A DNA stretch of 64,000 bases from Nocardia bovistercoris. GTDB lineage: Bacteria; Actinomycetota; Actinomycetes; Mycobacteriales; Mycobacteriaceae. The position numbers and the translations under genes were made by a program. The notes under the pieces are model-generated. The model searched no databases. It was not told the DNA's origin and worked only from the letters and a program-made list of their open reading frames with translations. The stretch lies in NCBI RefSeq assembly GCF_015674855.1, contig NZ_JADMLG010000013.1:27412-91411 (forward strand), read 5' to 3'. This document shows positions 50,694 through 58,431 of this stretch, piece by piece (positions within the stretch are counted from its first letter, which is position 1; each line of letters opens with the position of its first letter).

Positions 50694-51991
50694 CGCTCCT
50701 CGTCCTCCGGGGTGAAGCTGCCGGGCAGATACTCGGGGATGATTCCGGAGTCGTAAATTTCAAATGTTCGAAGATCGCCAGACTTCCACATTTCTATTAT
50801 TGAAGGCTTTAGATCGCTGACGTGAGCCATTCGGCTCTGTCCGGCGGTGCTCCAGAGTAATCGGATGTTTTCCGGACTCATTGCGTCGAGTAGTATTGGC
50901 GAGTGCGTTGTTAGAACTATCTGTTTATACGATTGCTCTCGGCACATTTCGAGAAAATGCCTGAGAATCCACGGATGGAGTGCGTTTTCGGGTTCTTCCA
51001 CTACCAACATGGGCAAACGCTGATCGAACAATGCGATAAATAGTGCAAGCATCTGTATAGTGCCGTCTGACATCTCATTCGAGTTCCAGGGGCGTGGTAG
51101 GTCTTGTTCTCTAAATTGTAGGGCAAGTTGTCGATCGTTTGTAAAGGTGGTTTCGATCGACTCTAGTTGCGGAATTATCGCTCGCATTGCATGCTCAATT
51201 AGCTCCCACGACGACGGCTGTTGCCTCCGGAGATAGTCCGCTACGGCGGGCAGATTTTGACCATGCCGGTCTAGGCGTGCGTTAGGTGTGGATACGCCAG
51301 GCAGGCGGCATTGATGTGGCGATAGTTGGAATACGCGAGCATCGCTCAATTGTCGGCTAACCAATTCGAACAACCCTCCGCCGCCGAACTGGAGTACCGA
51401 TAGAGTCAATCTGGTTGGGGAGACGCGGTTCTTTACGAAACGAAGGAATGCGCTATCGGAAAGGGGGTACAATAGGTTGCCGTAATTTGAGCCACGGTTT
51501 GTCATTCGCTTTGATCGTCGGAATGTTAAAAGGTCGCCCGCGCGATCGAATCGAAGAAGCTGGGCTTCCTTGTCGCGCAGTCGGAGATGCTCGCTTGAGA
51601 TGCTAAAGTCGGAAGCATCGGCACTTTCCGCATTTATTGTAAACTCGTATGTTATGTAGAATGTCGTTGATATCGGTTTGGTGAGATCTCTACGGTTGCC
51701 GATGTGTCTAATATCGAGAATTTCGCGAGAATCAATTTCAAGCGCTACGAAAAATGTGACAGGCTGTGTATCGCTAACTTTTCCTCGGTAGGCAATGTTT
51801 GCATAACCACCTGCTCTGGCGACTGCAATTTCGAGATCGAATTCGAAGCATTCGGACAGTAGATTGATTGCGTCGACAAAGTTGCTCTTGCCTGCGCCAT
51901 TTGGTCCGGTTATTACGGTTAGCTGATCGAGCGTACAGGTTACGTCGAGTAGTGACTTCAGTCCGCGAAACCTCACCTCAGTAATTCGCAC
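50690..51991 (-). CDS. AAA/ABC-type ATPase (AAA_21, OLD/RloA-like) of a two-gene module
   Basis: This 433-residue ATPase has RecF/SMC-like order: ITEVRFRGLKSLLDVTCTLDQLTVITGPNGAGKSNFVDAINLL (Walker A GPNGAGKS, about residues 29-36), a long variable insertion, the signature-like NEMSDGTIQMLALFIALF (about 310-327), Walker B LPMLVVEEPENALHPWILRHF, and the H-loop QIVLTTHSPILLDAM (about 375-389). It lacks the C-terminal TOPRIM domain found in OLD nucleases; the DUF4276 gene downstream may supply it in trans. The GTG at 51991 directly follows an in-frame stop. First gene of the operon, low GC. Confidence 0.88.
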   Translation of the reverse strand: MRITEVRFRGLKSLLDVTCTLDQLTVITGPNGAGKSNFVDAINLLSECFEFDLEIAVARAGGYANIAYRGKVSDTQPVTFFVALEIDSREILDIRHIGNRRDLTKPISTTFYITYEFTINAESADASDFSISSEHLRLRDKEAQLLRFDRAGDLLTFRRSKRMTNRGSNYGNLLYPLSDSAFLRFVKNRVSPTRLTLSVLQFGGGGLFELVSRQLSDARVFQLSPHQCRLPGVSTPNARLDRHGQNLPAVADYLRRQQPSSWELIEHAMRAIIPQLESIETTFTNDRQLALQFREQDLPRPWNSNEMSDGTIQMLALFIALFDQRLPMLVVEEPENALHPWILRHFLEMCREQSYKQIVLTTHSPILLDAMSPENIRLLWSTAGQSRMAHVSDLKPSIIEMWKSGDLRTFEIYDSGIIPEYLPGSFTPEDEER

Positions 51992-52440
51992 CTAAGGAGG
52001 ATACCTACCAGCAGATCCTCAGATGGTGACTGCCCCAAATAGGTGTCGGAGCGTCGCGGCATGTCGGCGATCGTGACCACCAGGAGACGGATTGAACATG
52101 ACCACGAGAGAGGAAGAGAAGACCACAGGAGCGGGGGTTGTAAGCGTGGTTGGTTTGGGAGGGTAGGTAGATCGGTTGGGGCGTGTGCGGGGACGCGAGG
52201 GGATGGCCAACAGGGGAGGGCCGGGGCCGCGATGGGTGCGCCTACCACGTAAGAGGGAATGTCAGGCGTGCGCACGGCTCGAACGTTCGGCTGGACCTCT
52301 TGCCGCTTACCAGCATCTGTGGCCCGACATAGATAAGTCCACCCGCTGAGCAGGCGCCGAAGCGATCGCTCAACGGGTGGACTCAGAACCCATCACCGCT
52401 TGCCGAACCTGGGATCAGGCGTGCACGCGCGGATCATGAC
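51992..52440. other. 449-bp region between the island and glnA1
   Basis: No gene with family similarity is seen. From about 52015 GC content returns towards the host level, marking the island boundary. A short purine-rich stretch (about 52100-52180, many GA and GG runs on +) precedes a hairpin at 52336-52383. The upstream regulatory region of the ATPase must lie at 51992-52050; no clear promoter or operator was identified. Confidence 0.6.
52336..52383 (-). terminator. 16-bp-arm hairpin after glnA1
   Basis: AGTCCACCCGCTGAGC (52336-52351) pairs with GCTCAACGGGTGGACT (52368-52383) with one mismatch and a 16-nt loop. It begins 57 bp after the glnA1 stop on the minus strand and so is a plausible intrinsic terminator for that gene. 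Confidence 0.65.
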
Positions 52441-53877
52441 CTACACGTCGAAGTAGAGTTCGAACTCGTAGGGGTGGGGGCGGAGGTTGACCGGGGCGAT
52501 CTCACCTTCGCGCTTGAGGCTGATCCAGGTTTCGATGAGGTCCTCGGTGAAGACATTGCCTTCGGTGAGGTATTCGTGGTCCTCTTCGAGGCGGTCGATG
52601 ACCGTGGCGAGGCTGGTGGGGGCCTGCGGGATGTTCTTGGCCTCCTCCGGGGGGAGCTCGTAGAGGTCCTTGTCGACGGGGGCCAGCGGCTCGATCTTCT
52701 TCTTGATGCCGTCCAAGCCGGCCATCATCATGGCGGCGAAGGCCAGGTACGGGTTGCCGGAGGAGTCGGGGGCGCGGAACTCGAGGCGCTTGGCCTTCGG
52801 GTTGTTGCCGGTGACCGGGATGCGGACGGCGGCGGAGCGGTTGCGCTGCGAGTACACCAGGTTGATGGGGGCCTCGTAGCCGGGGACCAGACGGTGGTAG
52901 GAGTTCACGGTCGGGTTGGTGAACGCCAGCAGCGACGGCGCGTGGTGCAGGATGCCGCCGATGTAGTGGCGTGCGAGGTCGGACAGGCCGCCGTAGCCCG
53001 CTTCGTCGTGGAACAGCGGCTTGCCGTCCTTCCACAGCGACTGGTGCACGTGCATGCCGGAGCCGTTGTCACCGAAGAGCGGCTTGGGCATGAAGGTGAC
53101 GGTCTTGCCTTCGGCCCACGCGGTGTTCTTGACGATGTACTTGAACAGCTGCAGGTCGTCGGCGGCGCCGAGCAGGGTGTTGAACTTGTAGTTGATCTCG
53201 GCCTGACCGGCGGTGCCGACCTCGTGGTGGCCGCGCTCGAGTTCGAAGCCCGCGTTCTGCAGGTTGGTGGCGATCTTGTCGCGCAGGTCGACGTAGTGGT
53301 CGTAGGGCGCGACGGGGAAGTACCCGCCCTTGTTGCGGACCTTGTAGCCGCGGTTCAGGCTGCCGTCGGGGTTGGTCTTCGCACCGGTGTTCCAGGAGCC
53401 CGACACCGACTCGATCTCGTAGAACGCGCCGTTCATCGCCGAGTCGTAACGGATCGAGTCGAAGATGTAGAACTCCGCCTCGGCGCCGAAGTAGGCGGTG
53501 TCGGCGATGCCGGTGGAGCGCAGGAATTCCTCGGCCTTGCGGGCGATGTTGCGCGGGTCGCGGGAGTAGGCCTCGCGGGTGAACGGGTCGTGGACGAAGA
53601 AGTTCAGGTTCAGCGTCTTGGCGGCACGGAAGGGGTCGATGCGCGCGGTGCTGTAGTCGGGCAGCAGCAGCATGTCCGACTCGTCGATCGACTGGAAACC
53701 GCGAACGGAGGAGCCGTCGAACGCTAGCCCTTCTTCGGCGAGGTCAGCTGTGAAGGCTTTCGCCGGGATCGAGAAGTGCTGCTGCACACCGGGAAGATCG
53801 CTGAAGCGGATATCGACGTACTCGATGTCCTCTTCCTTGATGTGCTGGATGACCTCGTCGGCCGTGCTGAACGTCAC
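52441..53877 (-). CDS. glnA: Glutamine synthetase GlnA1 (type I-beta)
   Basis: This 478-residue enzyme, the mycobacterial GlnA1 length, is the main ammonia-assimilating synthetase and forms a dodecamer. It shows DLPGVQQHFSIPAKAF, the GFDGSSVRGF loop, metal EAEFYIFD, the VGTAGQAEINYKFNTL segment, HVHQSLWKDGKPLF, the NPTVNSYHRLVPGYEAP region, and VDKDLYELPPEEAKNIPQAPTSL in which the Tyr is the GlnE adenylylation site. AAGGAGAACAA precedes the GTG at 53877. A GlnR box lies 77 bp upstream, so both transcription and activity are nitrogen-controlled. Confidence 0.97.
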   Translation of the reverse strand: MTFSTADEVIQHIKEEDIEYVDIRFSDLPGVQQHFSIPAKAFTADLAEEGLAFDGSSVRGFQSIDESDMLLLPDYSTARIDPFRAAKTLNLNFFVHDPFTREAYSRDPRNIARKAEEFLRSTGIADTAYFGAEAEFYIFDSIRYDSAMNGAFYEIESVSGSWNTGAKTNPDGSLNRGYKVRNKGGYFPVAPYDHYVDLRDKIATNLQNAGFELERGHHEVGTAGQAEINYKFNTLLGAADDLQLFKYIVKNTAWAEGKTVTFMPKPLFGDNGSGMHVHQSLWKDGKPLFHDEAGYGGLSDLARHYIGGILHHAPSLLAFTNPTVNSYHRLVPGYEAPINLVYSQRNRSAAVRIPVTGNNPKAKRLEFRAPDSSGNPYLAFAAMMMAGLDGIKKKIEPLAPVDKDLYELPPEEAKNIPQAPTSLATVIDRLEEDHEYLTEGNVFTEDLIETWISLKREGEIAPVNLRPHPYEFELYFDV

Positions 53878-53953
53878 TTGTTCTCCTTACGGATCGGTTC
53901 CCAGCCAGTGTCGATTGCGTGGGTTCGTCGCGTCCAGACGCTATGGAGGCGGT

Positions 53954-53991
53954 GTTTCCCAGCTATCAAGGCCGTGTTTCGCCAGTGTTAC
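53954..53991 (-). promoter_or_regulatory. GlnR-binding box upstream of glnA1
   Basis: On the minus strand the spacing is GTAAC (53991-53987), 6 nt, GAAAC (53980-53976), 6 nt, TTGAT (53969-53965), 6 nt, GAAAC (53958-53954). This is the actinobacterial GlnR box (gTnAC-n6-GaAAc-n6-gTnAC-n6-GaAAc) with only the third element degenerate. It lies 77 bp before the start codon. Confidence 0.85.
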
Positions 53992-54129
53992 ACGTGCGGT
54001 CGGAGCCATGTTTACGACTTGCCGGGCGCGACCGACCAGGCAATCCTGCCATCGCGCACCGTCTCCGTCGGGCTGAACTCCCCTTATGCCGTGCCGGTCG
54101 GCTGTCAGCGGCAGCCTACTCTGGACGCC

Positions 54130-54582
54130 ATGGCGCGCATCACCGGTTCCTGGCTATCCGGACCATCGGCGGGGTCCGACGACCCGGCTACACCCGAGTT
54201 TCCCGGCGAGCATCTCGGGCTGCCGAAGTCGGGTCGCGGGTCGATCGCGGGGCAGTTGCGCCGGATCGCCGCGACGTTCGCGGACTGGTTGATGGCCGTC
54301 GGCGTCTCGCTGTTGATCCTGCGTCACGTGAACGCGAACCTGCCGCTGCTGATCTGGTTCGTCATCGGTGTGTTCGCGGTCACGTTGTTCGGCTTCACGC
54401 CGGGCCAGTACTTCCTGCGGCTGCGGGTGATCCGCGTCGATCAGCCGGTCGGCGTCGGATTCGTGCGCGCGCTGGCCCGCCAGGTGCTGTTGATCTTCGT
54501 GGTGCCCGCGCTGTTCACCGACGCCGACGGTCGCGGCATGCACGATCGCGCCACCGGCACGGCCGTGGTCAACGCCCGATAA
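54130..54582 (+). CDS. RDD-family membrane protein
   Basis: This 150-residue protein has the RDD motif form RRIAATFADWLMAVGVSLLIL (R...D at the first membrane helix), a second helix LLIWFVIGVFAVTLFGFTPGQYFLRLRVI and a third VRALARQVLLIFVVPALF, followed by DADGRGMHDRATGTAVV. The family's function is unknown, with some members linked to Na+/H+ transport. It is divergent from glnA1, whose GlnR box region it shares, and convergent with the DUF4191 gene, the mycobacterial order. Confidence 0.85.
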   Translation: MARITGSWLSGPSAGSDDPATPEFPGEHLGLPKSGRGSIAGQLRRIAATFADWLMAVGVSLLILRHVNANLPLLIWFVIGVFAVTLFGFTPGQYFLRLRVIRVDQPVGVGFVRALARQVLLIFVVPALFTDADGRGMHDRATGTAVVNAR

Positions 54583-54607
54583 GGGAACGGGCCCGCCGCC
54601 GGAAAGC

Positions 54608-55351
54608 TCAGCGCCTGCGGATGGTTCGCTGCACGCCACGCATCTTCGCGCCCGCGGGCATCGGACCCTTAGGCATCGCGGGCCCGCCGCGCGCGCCGAG
54701 CGCGGCCAGCCTGCCCTCGATGAGGTCGATGCGTTTGGCGTCGATATTGCGCGGCAGTTTCGTGAGGTAGCGCTGTAATTCCTTGAGCGGCACCTGACCG
54801 TCGTCGTTGCCGACGATCACGTCGTAGATCGGGGTGTCACCGACCAGCCGGGCCGTCTTCTTCTTCTCCTGGGCCAACAGCGACTTCAACCGCTGCGGCG
54901 AACCCTCGGCGACGAACACCACACCGGGCAGTCCGACCACCCGGTGCACGGCGTCGAGCTGGGTGGTGGCGGCGATGCCGTTGCTCACCCGCCATTTGCC
55001 CTGCAGATTGTCCAGCACCCACGCCGCGGCGCCCGCCTGCCCCTCGGCCTTGGCGTAGACGTTGCGCTGCACGCGGCGGCCGAAGATGATGAACGCGGCG
55101 AGCAGCCCGAGCAGGATGCCCAGCGGCAGCAGGTACCAGTACAGGCCGGTGAGCAGCCCGATCACCAGGAATACCGCGGTGATGCCGACGAGCGCGCCGA
55201 TCATCAGGGGCAGCAGCAGCTTGTCTTCCTTGCGCTGCATCTGGAACGCCTGCCAGAGCTGCTGACGCCGCTGCTTCGACGCAGCCTTACGCGCCGCCTT
55301 CGCCGCGGCCTTCGCTTCCTTGGACGGTTTGCCGCCCTTACCTACTGCCAT
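54608..55351 (-). CDS. DUF4191 membrane protein
   Basis: This 247-residue protein corresponds to the actinobacterial DUF4191 family (Rv2219 position). The first 25 residues are strongly basic (AVGKGGKPSKEAKAAAKAARKAASKQRRQ), then two membrane segments (about 47-95, LPLMIGALVGITAVFLVIGLLTGLYW and LLPLGILLGLLAAFIIFG). The cytoplasmic rest has GVVFVAEGSPQRLKSLLAQEKKKTARLVGDTPI. Function unknown. The gene ends 26 bp from the RDD gene stop and starts 34 bp after the EF-G2-like gene stop. Confidence 0.88.
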   Translation of the reverse strand: MAVGKGGKPSKEAKAAAKAARKAASKQRRQQLWQAFQMQRKEDKLLLPLMIGALVGITAVFLVIGLLTGLYWYLLPLGILLGLLAAFIIFGRRVQRNVYAKAEGQAGAAAWVLDNLQGKWRVSNGIAATTQLDAVHRVVGLPGVVFVAEGSPQRLKSLLAQEKKKTARLVGDTPIYDVIVGNDDGQVPLKELQRYLTKLPRNIDAKRIDLIEGRLAALGARGGPAMPKGPMPAGAKMRGVQRTIRRR

Positions 55352-55385
55352 GGCTCTCAGGATAGTGGCTGGGTAAGGGCAGGCA

Positions 55386-57590
55386 TCAGCTCACCTGACC
55401 GTCGGCGCGCACGGCATTCGCCAGTTGCGCCGGCATCGGCTCGTGTCGGGCGTAGTCGCGACCGAACTCGCCCGACCCGTGCGAGAGCGAACGCAGGTCG
55501 ATGGCGTAGCGACTGAGTTCCAGTTCGGGGACCTCGGCATCGATGCGGGTGCGCCCGTGGCCGCGCGGCTCGGTGCCGAGCACTCGTCCGCGCCTGCCGG
55601 ACAGGTCGCCGAGCACCTGGCCGAGGTAGTCGTCGGCGACGGTCACCCACACGCGCGCGAACGGTTCGAGCACGTCGATGCCCGCGTTCGACGCCGCCTC
55701 CCGCAGTGCGAGCGCGCCCGCGGTCTGGAAGGCCGCGTCGGAGGAGTCGACCGAGTGCGCCTTGCCGTCCAGGAGTGTGACCCGCACGTCGACCAGCGGA
55801 TATCCGGGCGTGACCCCGCGCGCGGCCTGCGCGCGGATGCCTTTCTCGACCGAGGGGATGAACTGGCGCGGCACCGCGCCGCCGACCACCTTGTCCACGA
55901 ATTCGATGCCAGACCCGCCGGGCAGCGGTTGCACCTCGATCTCGCACACCGCGTACTGGCCGTGACCGCCCGACTGTTTGACGTGCCGCCCGCGCGCCCG
56001 ACCGCCCGCCGCGAAGGTCTCGCGCAAGGCGACCTTGTGCTCGATGACATCGACGTGCACGCCGAACCGCTGCCGCAACCGCTCCAGCGCGACATCGCGG
56101 TGCGCCTCGCCGAGGCACCACAGCACCAGCTGGTGGGTCTGGTCGTTGTTCTCCAGCCGCATCGCCGGATCCTCGGCGGCGAGTCTGGCCAGTCCCTGGG
56201 AGAGTTTGTCCTCGTCGGATTTGCCGTGCGCGCGGATGGCGACGGGCAGCAGCGGGTCGGGGATCGGCCACGGTTCGATGCGCAGTGGGGTTCCGGTCGC
56301 CGAGAGTGTGTCGCCGGTCTCGGCGTGGCCCAGTTTGGTGACGTAACCGATGTCACCGGCGATCACCTGGCCGAGCGGGCGTTGCTGCTTGCCGAAGGGG
56401 GCGGTCACGGCGCCGACGCGTTCGTCCACGTCGTGATCGGGGTGCCCGCGCTCGGCTTGGCCGTGTCCGCAGACGTGCACGGTGTCGTCGGCGTGCAGGG
56501 TGCCGGAGAACACGCGCACCAGCGACACCCGCCCGACATACGGGTCGGAGGCGGTGCGGATCACTTCGGCGGCGAGGTCGGCGTCGGGGTCGCAGGTCAG
56601 TGCGACGGGTGCGGCGCCGTCGGCCGCGGGCGCCGCCGACACCGGGTGTTCGGACGGCGCGGGGAAACCGCCCACGATCAGGTCGAGCAGTTCGACGGTG
56701 CCGAGCCCTTGTCTGGCGCCGTCGGGAGCGGGCGCGGCGAACAGCACCGGGTGGAATCCGCCGCGTGCGACCGCGCGCTCCAGGTCGGCGACGAGGGAGT
56801 CGAGTTCGAGGTCATCGCCCGCGAGGTAGCGCTCCATGAGCGACTCGTCCTCGCTCTCGGCGATGATGCCCTCGATCAGGCGTTCGCGCCCCTCCGCGAG
56901 TTGTTCGCGCTGCGCGGGTGTCGGCTCGACCCGTTCCGCCTCGCCCGATGAGTAGTCGACCACGCAGTTCGGCAGCAGTTCGATCATGCCGGTGACCGGG
57001 CGGTGCCCGTCGGCCCCCGCCGCGCCGTAGACCGGCAGGTGCAGCGGCAGCACGCTCTCCGAGCCGCCGCCCCCGAGCACGGTCCGGCAGGTGCGCACCA
57101 TGTCGTCGAAGTCGCCGCGCGCGGCGTCGAGATGGGTCACCACGATCGCGCGCGGCATGCCGACCGCCGCGCATTCCTCCCACAGCGCCCGGGTGGCGCC
57201 GCCGACGCCCTCGGGACCTTCGGCCGCCGACACGACGAACAGCGCGGCGTCCGCGGCGCGCAACCCGGCGCGCAGTTCGCTCACGAAATCCGCGTATCCG
57301 GGGGTGTCGACGAGGTTGATCTTGCGGTCCGACCAGATCATGGGCACCACCGACAGCTGCACGGAGCGGTGCTGGCGGTGCTCGATGTCGTCGTAGTCCG
57401 ACACGCAGGTGCCGTCCTCGACCCGGCCCGCGCGATTCACCGCGCCCGAGGTCAGCGCCAGCGCCTCCACCAGCGTCGTCTTACCCGCGCCGCTGTGGCC
57501 GACCAGGACGGCGTTGCGTATGAGGTCCGGCCGGTCCACCGGGGGCGTCGCGCCGTTGCCCGCTGCGGGTCCACTCGATTTGTCCACCAT
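55386..57590 (-). CDS. EF-G-like translation factor (EF-G2 type)
   Basis: This 734-residue protein has the five-domain EF-G plan and resembles mycobacterial FusA2. G1 is VGHSGAGKTT (canonical AHVDAGKTT), G3 is DTPGYADF where EF-G has DTPGHVDF, and G4 is VTHLDAARG where N-K-x-D is expected. Domain IV shows SGGHGQYAVCEIEV and domain V ends with GEFGRDYARHEPMP. The catalytic His and the guanine-specificity Asn are therefore changed. Such EF-G2 proteins are thought not to replace EF-G; a role other than elongation is likely. The ATG at 57590 is used. Confidence 0.88.
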   Translation of the reverse strand: MVDKSSGPAAGNGATPPVDRPDLIRNAVLVGHSGAGKTTLVEALALTSGAVNRAGRVEDGTCVSDYDDIEHRQHRSVQLSVVPMIWSDRKINLVDTPGYADFVSELRAGLRAADAALFVVSAAEGPEGVGGATRALWEECAAVGMPRAIVVTHLDAARGDFDDMVRTCRTVLGGGGSESVLPLHLPVYGAAGADGHRPVTGMIELLPNCVVDYSSGEAERVEPTPAQREQLAEGRERLIEGIIAESEDESLMERYLAGDDLELDSLVADLERAVARGGFHPVLFAAPAPDGARQGLGTVELLDLIVGGFPAPSEHPVSAAPAADGAAPVALTCDPDADLAAEVIRTASDPYVGRVSLVRVFSGTLHADDTVHVCGHGQAERGHPDHDVDERVGAVTAPFGKQQRPLGQVIAGDIGYVTKLGHAETGDTLSATGTPLRIEPWPIPDPLLPVAIRAHGKSDEDKLSQGLARLAAEDPAMRLENNDQTHQLVLWCLGEAHRDVALERLRQRFGVHVDVIEHKVALRETFAAGGRARGRHVKQSGGHGQYAVCEIEVQPLPGGSGIEFVDKVVGGAVPRQFIPSVEKGIRAQAARGVTPGYPLVDVRVTLLDGKAHSVDSSDAAFQTAGALALREAASNAGIDVLEPFARVWVTVADDYLGQVLGDLSGRRGRVLGTEPRGHGRTRIDAEVPELELSRYAIDLRSLSHGSGEFGRDYARHEPMPAQLANAVRADGQVS

Positions 57591-57715
57591 GTCACGCGTC
57601 CTTGCCTCGACACCGCGGTACTTCGAGCTTCCCACCATCCTCGGCGCGACGGACCCGATTGCGGCGACTCGTGATCGACCGTGCACCGGTGCGCGGGTCA
57701 CCGCGGCGCGATGGA

Positions 57716-58165
57716 TCAGGCCGTGATCGTGTAGTTGTAGGCGCTGAACGCGCGGCCTTTGGAGCTGCAGGTGAAGCTGCCGTGGAAACCGGCCTCGCAG
57801 CGCGCGCCCGCGTACTCGACGTAGGGTCCCCAGGTGCCGTCGCCGGTCCTGACCTCGTAGAGCGACGGGTTGTTGCCCGGCCGGGTGTAGTCGCTGCCGG
57901 GGGTGAAGGTGGGGTGCGCGGGCAGCCACGGCTGGTCGATGACGACCTCGTTCACCGGGAACGGGACCGGAAGCCAGGTGTATTGCAGTCGATAGCCCGG
58001 GGCGTCGCAGCCGACGGCGCCGTCGGCGAAGATCGCGCACTGGAACGCGCCGGTCCCGAAGTAGAGCGGGCCGCTGTCCTGCGCTTGCGCGGTGCCCGTG
58101 CCGAGGGCCGATACCACCGCCAGTGTGCCCGTCGCCGCGGCCAGGCGTCGTCCGAACCGGTTCAT
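57716..58165 (-). CDS. Small secreted protein of unknown function
   Basis: This 149-residue protein has a signal peptide (NRFGRRLAAATGTLAVVSALGTGTAQAQ, cleaved about residue 30) and a mature part with three cysteines (GAFQCAIFADGAVGCDAPGY, GARCEAGFHGSFTCSSKGR). Aromatic and proline-rich strands (YTWLPVPFPVNEVVIDQPWLPAHP) suggest a beta fold. I do not recognise the family; the pattern resembles mycobacterial/nocardial secreted proteins of about 150 residues. GAGGAG lies five bases before the ATG at 58165. Confidence 0.72.
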   Translation of the reverse strand: MNRFGRRLAAATGTLAVVSALGTGTAQAQDSGPLYFGTGAFQCAIFADGAVGCDAPGYRLQYTWLPVPFPVNEVVIDQPWLPAHPTFTPGSDYTRPGNNPSLYEVRTGDGTWGPYVEYAGARCEAGFHGSFTCSSKGRAFSAYNYTITA

Positions 58166-58431
58166 GTGCACTCCTCGAGGATGTTGTCCGATGATGCCCC
58201 GACTGTCGAATCTGTCGGGTTCCCCCTCGCATTCGTTTCCATGCCTCCGCCGTCTCCGTCGCGATCCGCCGAGGTCGGCGGCCGTCGAACTGTGGCGCCA
58301 CTCACACTGCTACACGCCGGACTTTTCGTTGCCAATGCCCTGCTCTTACAGTGCCTTTCGGGGTTCGGTGAGCCGAGCGGCTGAATACCGTTGAGTGGTC
58401 GATTGTGCGAGCGTGATGGAGGTGACCGCCG

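Larger units (their letters stand above)
49870..52010. other. Low-GC island carrying the AAA/DUF4276 module
   Basis: Base composition drops sharply here. Line 50101-50160 has 27 G/C of 60 and 51661-51720 has 26 of 60, against 43 of 60 at 30001-30060. Codon use follows (many AAA, ATT, TTA-type codons). The island lies between a pseudogene and glnA1. No integrase, transposase, tRNA or terminal repeat was seen, so the means of transfer is unknown. About 200 bp at 49870-50072 hold no gene. Confidence 0.8.

Noticed and set aside
49870..52010. Prophage or integrative element
   Set aside because: Only two phage-defence-like genes are seen. No integrase, transposase, structural gene or repeated ends were found.
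52474..53727. Plus-strand open frame opposite glnA1
   Set aside because: Val/Gly/Asp-rich mirror of glnA1 codons without a domain.
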